Positions 43,388 to 51,306 of a stretch of DNA of 64,000 nt are shown here, piece by piece. Source of the DNA: Chachezhania sediminis (GTDB lineage Bacteria; Pseudomonadota; Alphaproteobacteria; Rhodobacterales; Rhodobacteraceae); assembly GCF_009765275.1 (NCBI RefSeq), contig NZ_VOPH01000002.1:744001-808000 (forward strand). The letters are read 5' to 3'. Each line of letters begins with the position of its first letter. Positions within the stretch are counted from its first letter, which is position 1. The notes beneath the pieces are model-generated. The model ran no database searches and was not told the origin of the DNA. It worked only from the letters and a program-made list of their open reading frames with translations. The translations under genes were made by a program, and so were the position numbers.

Positions 43388-44512
43388 TCAGTTGGCCAGC
43401 AGGATGCCGCAGCGATCGGTCCAGTTCACCCAGACGGTATCGTCCCAGGTAAAGGCCTGCTGCGTGGAGCGTTCGGTATTGAAGTTCTGTGCCCGGATCG
43501 TCTGACCGTTGGCCAGCTGGACGTGATAGGTGGAAATGTTGCCCAGGTATCCGATGTCGATGACCTTGCCCTGCAGGACATTGTCGTCCTCGGGCTTGTC
43601 GTGGTGGATTTCCACCTTCTCGGGCCGGATCGCGTAATAGCAGGTATCGCCCGGCCCGATCTCCAGCGCGGATTGCGCGACGATCGGGGGCTGGCCGTCT
43701 GCCCAGGCCAGTTCATAGCGGTTGCCTTCTTTCCGGGCGCGGCCTTCAAGGATGGTCACGTCGCCGATGAAGTCCGCCACGTAGCGCGAATTCGGGTTTT
43801 CATAGATCTGCGACGGCGTCGCCACCTGTTTGAGGACGCCGGCATCCATGACCGCCACGCGCGACGCCACGGTCATCGCCTCTTCCTGATCGTGGGTCAC
43901 GATCACGAAGGTGGTGCCGGTTTTTTCCTGGATGTCCATCAGTTCGAACTGTGTTTCTTCCCGCAGCTTCTTGTCCAGCGCGCCCAGGGGTTCGTCCAGC
44001 AGCAGAAGTTTCGGCGCCTTGGCCAGCGACCGCGCCAGCGCCACCCGCTGCCGCTGACCGCCGGAAATCTGGTGCGGCTTGCGGCTTGCGAACTTTTCCA
44101 GCCTGGTCAGGCGCAGCATTTCGGCCACGCGGGCGGAAATCTTGTCCTTGGCCATGCCTTCGCGCTTAAGGCCGAAGGCGATGTTGTCATGGACCGACAG
44201 GTGCGGGAACAGCGCATAGGACTGGAACATCATGTTCACGGCGCGCTTGTTGGGGGGCACGTCGACGATATCGGCACCGTCCAGTTCGATGTTCCCCTCG
44301 GACGGGTTCTCGAAGCCCGCCAGCATCCGCATCATCGTCGTCTTGCCGCAACCCGACGGGCCCAGAAGGGCAAAGAACTCGCGCTCGTAGATATCAAGCG
44401 ACAGGTTGTCGATGGCGACGAAGCTGCCGAAGCGCTTTGTCACGTTCTCGAAGCGGATCATCGGGCGGGCGCCGGGATCTTCCCAGGGCGCGAATTTTGT
44501 CGAAGCAGCCAT
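43388..44512 (-). CDS. potG: Putrescine ABC transporter ATP-binding protein PotG-like
   Basis: 374 residues. Walker A GPSGCGKTT near residue 52, Q-loop FQSYALFP, signature ISGGQRQRVALARSL, Walker B LLLLDEPLGALD and the H-loop THDQEEAM; a TOBE-type C-terminus follows. Cytoplasmic energy subunit. No good ribosome site precedes ATG 44512. It follows a hairpin after potF, which probably sets the ratio of binding protein to transporter. Confidence 0.94.
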   Translation of the reverse strand: MAASTKFAPWEDPGARPMIRFENVTKRFGSFVAIDNLSLDIYEREFFALLGPSGCGKTTMMRMLAGFENPSEGNIELDGADIVDVPPNKRAVNMMFQSYALFPHLSVHDNIAFGLKREGMAKDKISARVAEMLRLTRLEKFASRKPHQISGGQRQRVALARSLAKAPKLLLLDEPLGALDKKLREETQFELMDIQEKTGTTFVIVTHDQEEAMTVASRVAVMDAGVLKQVATPSQIYENPNSRYVADFIGDVTILEGRARKEGNRYELAWADGQPPIVAQSALEIGPGDTCYYAIRPEKVEIHHDKPEDDNVLQGKVIDIGYLGNISTYHVQLANGQTIRAQNFNTERSTQQAFTWDDTVWVNWTDRCGILLAN

Positions 44513-44672
44513 TTACCGTCTTTGCACCGTCTGTCTTGGCGATCCGGACCTGCCCTTGGGCAGGCGGGGCGGGGGAGAAGGAAGCGGGCGGTCCCACCGG
44601 GTTCGGGTCGGCTCCGTACAGGTTGGTCCGCGCGATGCGCAAGCTTCCCGATGGCGGAGCGCTGAAACGAAT

Positions 44673-44699
44673 GTCCCCGGAGCGGCGGGCTCCGGGGAC
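44673..44699 (-). terminator. Hairpin between potF and potG
   Basis: GTCCCCGGAGC-GGCGG-GCTCCGGGGAC: an 11-bp perfect stem starting 10 bp beyond the potF stop (minus strand), followed by ATTCGTTT. It could end most transcripts after the binding-protein gene while letting some through to potGHI. A second short stem CCTGCCC-TT-GGGCAGG lies at about 44550-44565. Confidence 0.7.
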
Positions 44700-44708
44700 G
44701 GGATCAGG

Positions 44709-45794
44709 TCAGGTGCCCGACTTGATCTTGGTCCACATGCGGGTGACGGTCCGCTGCACCTTCGGGTCATAGGCGGTCACCGTGTAGAGGTTCGCCATCG
44801 TCGCCTCGTCCGGATAGACCGCCGGGTCGCCGATCACGTCCTCGATCAGGAATTCCTGCGAGGCCTTGTTGCCGTTGGCATAGTAGACATAGTTCGACGC
44901 CGCGGCCATGTTTTCCGGGTCCATGATGAAGTTCAGGAACTTCAGCGCACCGTCTGGGTTCGGGGCGTCGACCGGGATCGCCATCTGGTCGAACCACATC
45001 AGCGCGCCTTCCTTCGGCGCGTTATAGACGATTTCCACACCGTTGTCGGCTTCGGCCGCGCGGTCGCGGGCCTGCAGGATGTCACCCGACCAGCCAAAGG
45101 CCACGCAGATCTCGCCGTTGGCCAGACCGTTGATGTATTCGCTGCTGTTGAACTTGGCGACATAGGGGCGGACGGCAGCCAGCACCGGTTCGACCTTGGC
45201 GATGACGTCCGGATCGTGGCTGTTCGGGTCCTCGCCGATATATTTCAGCGCGGCCGGGATCATCTCGGTCGGCGCGTCCAGGAAATAGACGCCGCAGGAC
45301 GCCAGCTTTTCCATGTTCGCCGGGTTGAACACCAGGTCGAGCGAGTCGAGTGGCGCGTCGTCGCCCAGCACTTCCTTCACCTTCGCCTCGTTGGCGCCGA
45401 TGCCGGTGGTGCCCCACATGTAATTGATCGAATATTCGTTGCCGGGATCGTAGGTCGCGGTGCGCTCGGAAACCTCGTCCCACATGTTGCCGATATTCGG
45501 CAGCTTGGACATGTCCAGCTTCTGGAAGGCGCCGGCCTGGATCTGGCGTTCCAGGAACGAACCGGTCGGCACCACGACGTCATAGCCCGAACCGCCGGCC
45601 AGCATCTTGGTTTCCAGCACTTCGTTCGAGTCGAACACGTCGTAGATCAGGTTGATCCCGGTTTCCTGCTGGAATTTCTCCAGCAGCGATTCGTCGATGT
45701 AATCCGACCAGTTGTAGACACGGACCTCTTCGGCCATGGCGGCCGACGTGCCCAGGGCGACGATGGCCGTGGCGGTCAGCAGATAGGTTCTCAT
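44709..45794 (-). CDS. potF: Periplasmic putrescine-binding protein PotF-like
   Basis: 361 residues. A signal peptide (MRTYLLTATAIVALGTSAAMA-EE) precedes VRVYNWSDYIDESLLEKFQQETGI, the start of the PotD/PotF fold, with NYMWGTTGIGAN, EICVAFGWSGD and MWFDQMAIPVDAPNPD. Captures a polyamine for potGHI. Tightly linked aminotransferase and oxidase genes support putrescine; spermidine cannot be excluded. Divergent from the GntR regulator. Confidence 0.93.
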   Translation of the reverse strand: MRTYLLTATAIVALGTSAAMAEEVRVYNWSDYIDESLLEKFQQETGINLIYDVFDSNEVLETKMLAGGSGYDVVVPTGSFLERQIQAGAFQKLDMSKLPNIGNMWDEVSERTATYDPGNEYSINYMWGTTGIGANEAKVKEVLGDDAPLDSLDLVFNPANMEKLASCGVYFLDAPTEMIPAALKYIGEDPNSHDPDVIAKVEPVLAAVRPYVAKFNSSEYINGLANGEICVAFGWSGDILQARDRAAEADNGVEIVYNAPKEGALMWFDQMAIPVDAPNPDGALKFLNFIMDPENMAAASNYVYYANGNKASQEFLIEDVIGDPAVYPDEATMANLYTVTAYDPKVQRTVTRMWTKIKSGT

Positions 45795-45870
45795 TGGTCG
45801 TTCCCTTTATTCAAAATGGGTGGCCATTCGTCCGGCTGGGGCCGGGCGGCAATTCGGATAGGAGCAAGTT

Positions 45871-45899
45871 TTGCCAACGCTGGCAACAGAACCTATGCT
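45871..45899 (+). promoter_or_regulatory. Promoter of gntR with operator-like palindrome over the -35
   Basis: TTGCCA (45871-45876), 17-bp spacer, TATGCT (45894-45899) forms a good sigma70 promoter toward gntR. The -35 is the left arm of the perfect inverted repeat TTGCCA-ACGC-TGGCAA (45871-45886). Binding there would repress gntR and may affect the divergent potF promoter. Confidence 0.55.
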
Positions 45900-46009
45900 A
45901 AGTCTTCAGGCTTTGCCCCGCGAAAAGCGGGCAACGCGCCCGGCTTTACCGCCGGATTCGGGGTGAGGTTTTGTGAAGTGCACAGATCTGAGGCAATCGG
46001 GAGAAACGC

Positions 46010-46738
46010 ATGGAGTCCGTCGACGCAAAACGGGCCGCCCCCCCGGACGATCCGGTGGACGAACTGTCCGGCGCGTCCGATACGGGCGGCAAGGTCCCGG
46101 TTCACGAACTGGTCTACCGCCGTCTTCGGGCACTGATCCTGTTCGGCGACATGGCGCCCGGGCAGGCGGTGACGATCCAGGGTCTGACCTCGCAGCTGGA
46201 GGCCGGGATGACACCCGTGCGCGAGGCTATCCGCCGGCTGATTTCCGAAGGCGGGCTGACCTTCCGCGACAACCGCCGCGTCTCCGTCCCCGTGCTGTCA
46301 GTCGAGAACATCGCCGAACTGAAGTTCCTGCGCTCGGCGATCGAGCCGGAACTGACCCGCCTGGCCACGCCGCGCCTGTCGGTTGCGGAGATCGACGCGC
46401 TGGAACGGATCGACACCGAGATGGACGCGGCCATCGCCGGCGGCGACCTTGAAAGCTATCTGAAGCAGAACCACGCCTTTCACACCCGCATCTATGCCGC
46501 GGCCGAAGCGCCGATCATGACGTCGACGGCGGACCGGCTGTGGCTCCGCTTCGGGCCGTCGCTGCGGTTTGTCTGTGCCCGCGTGGAAAGCGTGGCGCTG
46601 CCGGACAATCACAAGACCATGATCGCGGCCTTCCGGGCGGGCGACGCCGAAACGGCCGCCCTGGCGATGCGTGCGGACGTGCTGCAGGGGATGGTACAAA
46701 TCGAAACCTGCCTGGCCGAGGATTTGTACAAATCGTAA
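46010..46738 (+). CDS. GntR/FadR-family transcriptional regulator
   Basis: 242 residues. A winged HTH near residues 28-95 (VYRRLRALILFGDMAPGQAVTIQGL, GMTPVREAIRRLISEGGLTF) is followed by an all-helical FCD ligand domain (LKFLRSAIEPELTRLA, NHAFHTRIYAAAEAPIM, DNHKTMIAAFRAGDAETAALAM) whose Asp/His residues usually bind a metal. Located between potF and the polyamine aminotransferase, it probably responds to a polyamine or its breakdown product. Confidence 0.92.
   Translation: MESVDAKRAAPPDDPVDELSGASDTGGKVPVHELVYRRLRALILFGDMAPGQAVTIQGLTSQLEAGMTPVREAIRRLISEGGLTFRDNRRVSVPVLSVENIAELKFLRSAIEPELTRLATPRLSVAEIDALERIDTEMDAAIAGGDLESYLKQNHAFHTRIYAAAEAPIMTSTADRLWLRFGPSLRFVCARVESVALPDNHKTMIAAFRAGDAETAALAMRADVLQGMVQIETCLAEDLYKS
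46694..46735. promoter_or_regulatory. Paired GTACAAATCG repeats and perfect ATTTGTACAAAT palindrome
   Basis: GTACAAATCG occurs at 46694-46703 and 46726-46735, 32 bp (three helical turns) apart; the second is the right part of the perfect 12-bp palindrome ATTTGTACAAAT (46722-46733). GT-AC-centred palindromes are typical operators of FadR-type GntR proteins. They sit at the 3' end of gntR, about 45 bp before the aminotransferase promoter. Confidence 0.55.
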
Positions 46739-46778
46739 GATTTGCTGTCTTCCGTCGCGTTCAGGCGCATGCTTCGGA

Positions 46779-46806
46779 TTGACTCGGCAAAATTTGATCA
46801 TATTGT
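46779..46806 (+). promoter_or_regulatory. Sigma70 promoter of the SpuC-like aminotransferase
   Basis: TTGACT (46779-46784), 16-bp spacer, TATTGT (46801-46806), within an AT-rich patch. The -10 ends 91 bp before the start codon. Confidence 0.55.
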
Positions 46807-46897
46807 CGAGATGACGCCGAAGCTCCAGTCCGCGCCGTATCTGCGCGCGGTCCCTGGTCGGCACCCCCATTCAGACGACCGACATCGGAGGCGCGAC

Positions 46898-48295
46898 ATG
46901 TCCACACTCGCCAATCTCATGCCCACTGCCGAGCTTCAGGCCCGGGACGCGGCACACCACATCCACCCGTTCACGGCGAACAACGCGCTGGCCCAAAAGG
47001 GCGCGCGGGTCATCACCAATGCCGAAGGCGTCTTCCTGACCGACAGCGACGGCGAACGGATCCTGGACGCGATGGCGGGCCTGTGGTGCGTTAACATCGG
47101 TTATGGCCGTAAGGAACTGGCGGACGTGGCCGCGCGGCAGATGAACGAACTACCTTATTACAATACGTTTTTCCAGACGACCCACATCCCGGCCATCGAT
47201 CTGGCCGAACGGCTGGCACGCCTGGCGCCCGGCAACCTGAACCATGTCATGTTCGCGTCCGGCGGGTCCGAAGCCAACGACACCAACATGCGCCTGGTGC
47301 GGACCTACTGGAAGTTCCTGGGCAAGCCGTCCAAGCAGATCGTGATCTCGCGCTGGAATGCCTATCACGGCTCGACTGTCGCGGCCTCCGCGCTGGGCGG
47401 TATGGCCGGGATGCACGCCCAAGGCGTGCCGTCGCTGGCGGGCATCCACCACATCGGTCAGCCCAACTGGTGGGCCGAAGGCGGCGACATGAGCCCCGAG
47501 GACTTCGGCCTGATGCGCGCGCGCGAACTGGAAACCGCGATCAAGGAACTGGGCGCCGAAAACGTTGCGGCCTTCATCGCCGAACCGGTCCAGGGCGCTG
47601 GTGGCGTGATCGTTCCGCCGTCGACCTACTGGCCTGAAATCCAACGGATTTGCGACGAGAACGAGATCCTGCTGATCGCGGACGAGGTCATCTGCGGCTT
47701 TGGGCGGACCGGCAACTGGTTCGGCACCAACACCTATGACATCCGCCCCGACGTGATGACCGTCGCCAAGGGCCTGTCGTCGGGCTATCAGCCCATCGGC
47801 GCCTCGATCGTCAGTGACGAGGTGGCCGAGGTGATCGGCCGGGACGAGTTCAACCACGGCTACACCTATGCCGGTCATCCGGTGGCAGCAGCCGTCGCGA
47901 ACGAGAACCTGCGCATCATGGAAGACGAGGACGTCGTCGGCCACGTGCAGCGGGTCGCCGCGCCGCATCTGGCCAAGCGCTGGGCGGAACTGGGCGATCA
48001 TCCCATGGTGGGCGAGGTCAAGCTGGTCGGCATGATGGGTTCCATCGCGCTGACGCCCCAGAAAGAGACTCGGGCCAAGTTCGCGTCGGACGTGGGCACC
48101 ATTGGCTTCATGTGTCGCGAACGCTGCTTTGCCAATAATTTGATCATGCGCCATGTCGGCGACCGGATGATCATTTCGCCGCCGCTGGTCATCCAGCCGC
48201 TGGAAATCGACCTGCTGATCGCCCGCGCCAAGACCGCGCTGGACGAGACATACGAGGCCGCGACGAAGCAGGGACTCATGGTGCCTGCCGCGTAA
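46898..48295 (+). CDS. Class III aminotransferase (SpuC-like polyamine:pyruvate aminotransferase)
   Basis: 465 residues. Fold type I PLP enzyme with FASGGSEANDTNMRL, NAYHGSTVAASALGG, AFIAEPVQGAGGVIVPP, LLIADEVICGFGRTGNWFG, the Schiff-base lysine in MTVAKGLSSGYQPIGA and the late YTYAGHPVAAAVANENL. Sequence pattern and length fit putrescine/cadaverine-pyruvate aminotransferases. GGAGG lies 7 nt before ATG 46898. It could convert putrescine to 4-aminobutanal, feeding GABA. An intrinsic terminator follows. Confidence 0.92.
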   Translation: MSTLANLMPTAELQARDAAHHIHPFTANNALAQKGARVITNAEGVFLTDSDGERILDAMAGLWCVNIGYGRKELADVAARQMNELPYYNTFFQTTHIPAIDLAERLARLAPGNLNHVMFASGGSEANDTNMRLVRTYWKFLGKPSKQIVISRWNAYHGSTVAASALGGMAGMHAQGVPSLAGIHHIGQPNWWAEGGDMSPEDFGLMRARELETAIKELGAENVAAFIAEPVQGAGGVIVPPSTYWPEIQRICDENEILLIADEVICGFGRTGNWFGTNTYDIRPDVMTVAKGLSSGYQPIGASIVSDEVAEVIGRDEFNHGYTYAGHPVAAAVANENLRIMEDEDVVGHVQRVAAPHLAKRWAELGDHPMVGEVKLVGMMGSIALTPQKETRAKFASDVGTIGFMCRERCFANNLIMRHVGDRMIISPPLVIQPLEIDLLIARAKTALDETYEAATKQGLMVPAA

Positions 48296-48320
48296 GCTGC
48301 CCAAATTACGGACATTTTGA

Positions 48321-48349
48321 CGCCACACCCTTGGGGTGTGGCGTTTTTT
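48321..48349 (+). terminator. Rho-independent terminator after the aminotransferase
   Basis: CGCCACACCC-TTG-GGGTGTGGCG is a perfect 10-bp stem with 3-nt loop followed by six T. It lies 26 bp after the stop and is the clearest intrinsic terminator in the window. Confidence 0.92.
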
Positions 48350-48413
48350 GTGCGCCCAACTTTTGGGCGTATTCCCGATGCTGCGTTCGCCGAAACGGCG
48401 CTTCAACGGGGAA

Positions 48414-48437
48414 TTCGTACAAATGGCTGTGTACGAA
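48414..48437. promoter_or_regulatory. Inverted repeat TTCGTACA-N8-TGTACGAA before second polyamine importer
   Basis: Perfect 8-bp arms, 8-bp spacer, in the 5' region of the second ABC operon (start 48543). The GTAC core is shared with the ATTTGTACAAAT palindrome upstream of the aminotransferase. This points to the same regulator, likely the adjacent GntR protein (inference). Confidence 0.5.
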
Positions 48438-48542
48438 CGATCTGCATCAGGCCCGGTTGAAAACTGGCCCGCCCCTGTGTTTGACTGTGTTCACGCCGCA
48501 TCCGACGCGAGATGCGGGACAACAGACAACGGGGAGCTTACT

Positions 48543-49643
48543 GTGCTCGACACCAGGATCGACGATGCATTCGTCGAATTCGAACACGTTCAGAAAAGCT
48601 ATGACGGCGAAACGCTTGTCGTGAAGGACCTGAACCTGAGCCTTCCCAGGGGAGAGTTCCTGACCATGCTTGGACCGTCGGGGTCCGGCAAGACCACCTG
48701 CCTGATGATGCTGGCCGGGTTCGAGACGGCCACCTTCGGCGACATCCGCCTGGGCGGCGTGTCCATCAACAACATCCCGCCCCACAAGCGCGGCATCGGC
48801 ATGGTGTTCCAGAACTATGCCCTGTTCCCGCACATGACGGTGGCCGAAAACCTCGCCTTCCCGCTGGAAGTCCGCAAGATGGGCAAGTCCGAACGCGACC
48901 AGAAGGTGAAGCGCGCACTGGACATGGTGCAGATGGGCAAGTTCGGCGGCCGGCGCCCGGCACAGCTTTCGGGCGGCCAGCAGCAGCGGATCGCCCTGGC
49001 CCGCGCCCTGGTGTTCGAAGCCGAACTGGTGCTGATGGACGAACCGCTGGGCGCCCTGGACAAGCAACTGCGCGAACACATGCAGTTCGAGATCAAGCGC
49101 ATCGCCGACAATCTGGGCATCACCGTGGTCTACGTGACTCATGACCAGACCGAGGCGCTGACCATGTCGGACCGCGTCGCAGTCTTCAACGATGGCCGCA
49201 TCCAGCAGTTGGCCCCTCCCGACAAGCTGTACGAAGAACCCGAAAACAGCTTCGTCGCCCAGTTCATCGGTGAGAACAACACGCTGGAAGGCGTGGTCAA
49301 GGAAATCTCCGGCGACCGCTGTGTCGTCCAGCTGGACGGGGGCGAGGTGATCGACGCCAAGCCAGTGAACGTGACGAAGCCGGGTGAACGCACCAAGGTG
49401 TCGATCCGGCCCGAACGGGTGGAATTCAAGGCCGAACGGCTGTCGTCCGAAGCGCACCTGCTGGACGCGGAAGTGCTGGAATTCATCTACATGGGCGACG
49501 TGTTCCGCACCCGTCTGAAGGTGGCGGGTAACGAGGACTTCATCATGAAGTGCCGCAACGCCCCCGACCAGGAACGCCTGACACCGGGCGAGAAGATCCG
49601 CATCGGCTGGCTGGCAGAGGATTGCCGCGCGCTGGACGCCTGA
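48543..49643 (+). CDS. Polyamine-type ABC transporter ATP-binding protein
   Basis: 366 residues from GTG 48543 with GGGGAG 6 nt upstream; an ATG at 48336 would drag in the terminator region and is rejected. Walker A GPSGSGKTT, signature LSGGQQQRIALARAL, Walker B LVLMDEPLGALD and H-loop THDQTEAL. The C-terminal TOBE region resembles PotA. First gene of a second importer (ATPase, binding protein, DUF1330, two permeases). Confidence 0.93.
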   Translation: MLDTRIDDAFVEFEHVQKSYDGETLVVKDLNLSLPRGEFLTMLGPSGSGKTTCLMMLAGFETATFGDIRLGGVSINNIPPHKRGIGMVFQNYALFPHMTVAENLAFPLEVRKMGKSERDQKVKRALDMVQMGKFGGRRPAQLSGGQQQRIALARALVFEAELVLMDEPLGALDKQLREHMQFEIKRIADNLGITVVYVTHDQTEALTMSDRVAVFNDGRIQQLAPPDKLYEEPENSFVAQFIGENNTLEGVVKEISGDRCVVQLDGGEVIDAKPVNVTKPGERTKVSIRPERVEFKAERLSSEAHLLDAEVLEFIYMGDVFRTRLKVAGNEDFIMKCRNAPDQERLTPGEKIRIGWLAEDCRALDA

Positions 49644-49745
49644 GTCCCGCGAGAGGCAGATCCCGGCATCCGCCGGGGTCGGCGGGGCATCGCAGCAAGA
49701 CGGCGCCCCGAACACCCGAAGATAAATCAGAGGAGTGTATCAATA

Positions 49746-50858
49746 ATGATGATCAAGAAAATCAGCGCCCTGGCGGCCTGTACCGCGCTTGTCGCGCCGG
49801 CGGCCTTCGCGGCCGACATGGCCGACGAGATGACCATCGTCAGCTGGGGCGGTGCCTACCAGTCCAGCCAGGTGAACGCCTATTCCGATCCCTACAAGGC
49901 CAAGAACGATGGCCTTGAAGTCGTCTGGGACGAAAGCTCGGCCCAGGCCGTGTCGAAGCTGCGCGCGCAAAGCGAAGCCGGGAACATCACCTGGGACCTG
50001 GTCGACGTGGAAGCCGCCGACGCCATCCGCCTGTGCGACGAAGGCCTGGCGATGGAAATCGATCCGGACGAAGACCTGGCCGCCGCGCCCGACGGCACCT
50101 CGGCCGAGGACGACTTTGGCGACATGCTGGTTTCCGACTGCTTCATCCCGCAGATCGTGTTCTCGACCACCTTCGGCTATCGCACCGACATGGTTCCGGA
50201 CGGTGTCGAGCCGCCGACCAGCGCCTGCGATGTCTTCGATACCGAGAAGTACCCGGGCAAGCGCGCACTGAACAAGCAGCCGATTGCCAATATGGAATGG
50301 GCGCTGCTGTGCGATGGCGTGGCCTATGAAGACGTCTATGACGCGCTGGAAACCGACGAGGGCGTCGAGCGAGCCCTGGCCAAGCTGGGCACCATCAAGG
50401 ACGACACGATCTGGTGGACCGCTTCGGCGCAGACCCCGGAACTGCTGGCCTCGGGCGAGATCTTCATGGGCTCGGCCTACAACGGTCGCCTGTTCTCGGC
50501 CATCGAGGAGAAGAAACAGCCCATCGGCATGGCCTGGGACTGGCAGATGTTCGACCTGGACGGCTGGATCATCCCCGCCGGCCTGCCGGAAGACCGTCTG
50601 GCCCGCGTCAAGGACTTCGTGATGTTCGCCACCGACACGCAGCGGCTGGCCGACCAGGCGAAGTACATTTCCTACGGTCCGGCGCGTGCGTCTTCTGCAC
50701 CGCTGGTGGGCAAGCACGCCACCCTGGGCATCGAGATGGCACCGCACATGCCGACCGATCCGAACAACGCCGAAAACACCTTCGTGAACAACTACGACTG
50801 GTGGGCGGACCATCGCGACGACCTGGACGCCAAGTTCCAGGCCTGGCTCGCACAATAA
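49746..50858 (+). CDS. Periplasmic polyamine-type solute-binding protein
   Basis: 370 residues. A signal peptide (KKISALAACTALVAPAAFA-AD) precedes the binding-protein fold with MTIVSWGGAYQSSQVNAY, FSTTFGYRTDMVPDG and WWTASAQTPELLASGEIFMGSAYNGR. The two-lobed PotD-like family; the ligand may be a polyamine or another cationic compound. AGAGGAG precedes the twin ATG at 49746. It differs strongly from PotF at 44709, so the two importers are probably not redundant. Confidence 0.9.
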   Translation: MMIKKISALAACTALVAPAAFAADMADEMTIVSWGGAYQSSQVNAYSDPYKAKNDGLEVVWDESSAQAVSKLRAQSEAGNITWDLVDVEAADAIRLCDEGLAMEIDPDEDLAAAPDGTSAEDDFGDMLVSDCFIPQIVFSTTFGYRTDMVPDGVEPPTSACDVFDTEKYPGKRALNKQPIANMEWALLCDGVAYEDVYDALETDEGVERALAKLGTIKDDTIWWTASAQTPELLASGEIFMGSAYNGRLFSAIEEKKQPIGMAWDWQMFDLDGWIIPAGLPEDRLARVKDFVMFATDTQRLADQAKYISYGPARASSAPLVGKHATLGIEMAPHMPTDPNNAENTFVNNYDWWADHRDDLDAKFQAWLAQ

Positions 50859-50916
50859 CCTGACGGCGCGGGGCGGGCATCTTGCCCGCTCCGTTCTTCG
50901 TTCCGGAGGACCGAAC

Positions 50917-51213
50917 ATGCCGAAGGGCTATATCATCGGGCACATCACGGTCACGGACCCTGAGGCCTACCAGGAATACGTCATCAAGGACACGCCGATC
51001 CTGAAGGGGCTGGGGGGCAAGTTCATTGTCCGCGGCGGCCAGTCGGAAACGCCGGAAGGCGCGACGCAGAACCGGCACGTGGTGATCGAATTCCCGACCT
51101 ACGAGGAAGCCAAGGCTGCCTATTACGATCCCGACTACCAGGCGGTGGCCGAGATCCGGCGCAGGACGGCGGAAAGCACCATCATCCTTGTCGAAGGTCA
51201 TGATGACATCTGA
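50917..51213 (+). CDS. DUF1330 protein
   Basis: 98 residues, dimeric alpha/beta ferredoxin-like fold. MPKGYIIGHITVTDPEAYQEYV, GGKFIVRGGQSETPEG, HVVIEFPTYEEAKAAYYDPDYQ and AESTIILVEGHDD give a complete DUF1330 domain. GGAGG precedes the ATG. Its place inside an ABC-import operon suggests a catabolic or binding role linked to the transported compound, but no function is known to me. Confidence 0.9.
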   Translation: MPKGYIIGHITVTDPEAYQEYVIKDTPILKGLGGKFIVRGGQSETPEGATQNRHVVIEFPTYEEAKAAYYDPDYQAVAEIRRRTAESTIILVEGHDDI

Positions 51214-51306
51214 TCCGGTAACGGATCAGACACGAAATAAAAGCGAAGGCCGGCACAAGACCGGCCGACGCGCCCAACTTGGCGACAACATGGGGACTGG
51301 TGCCAA

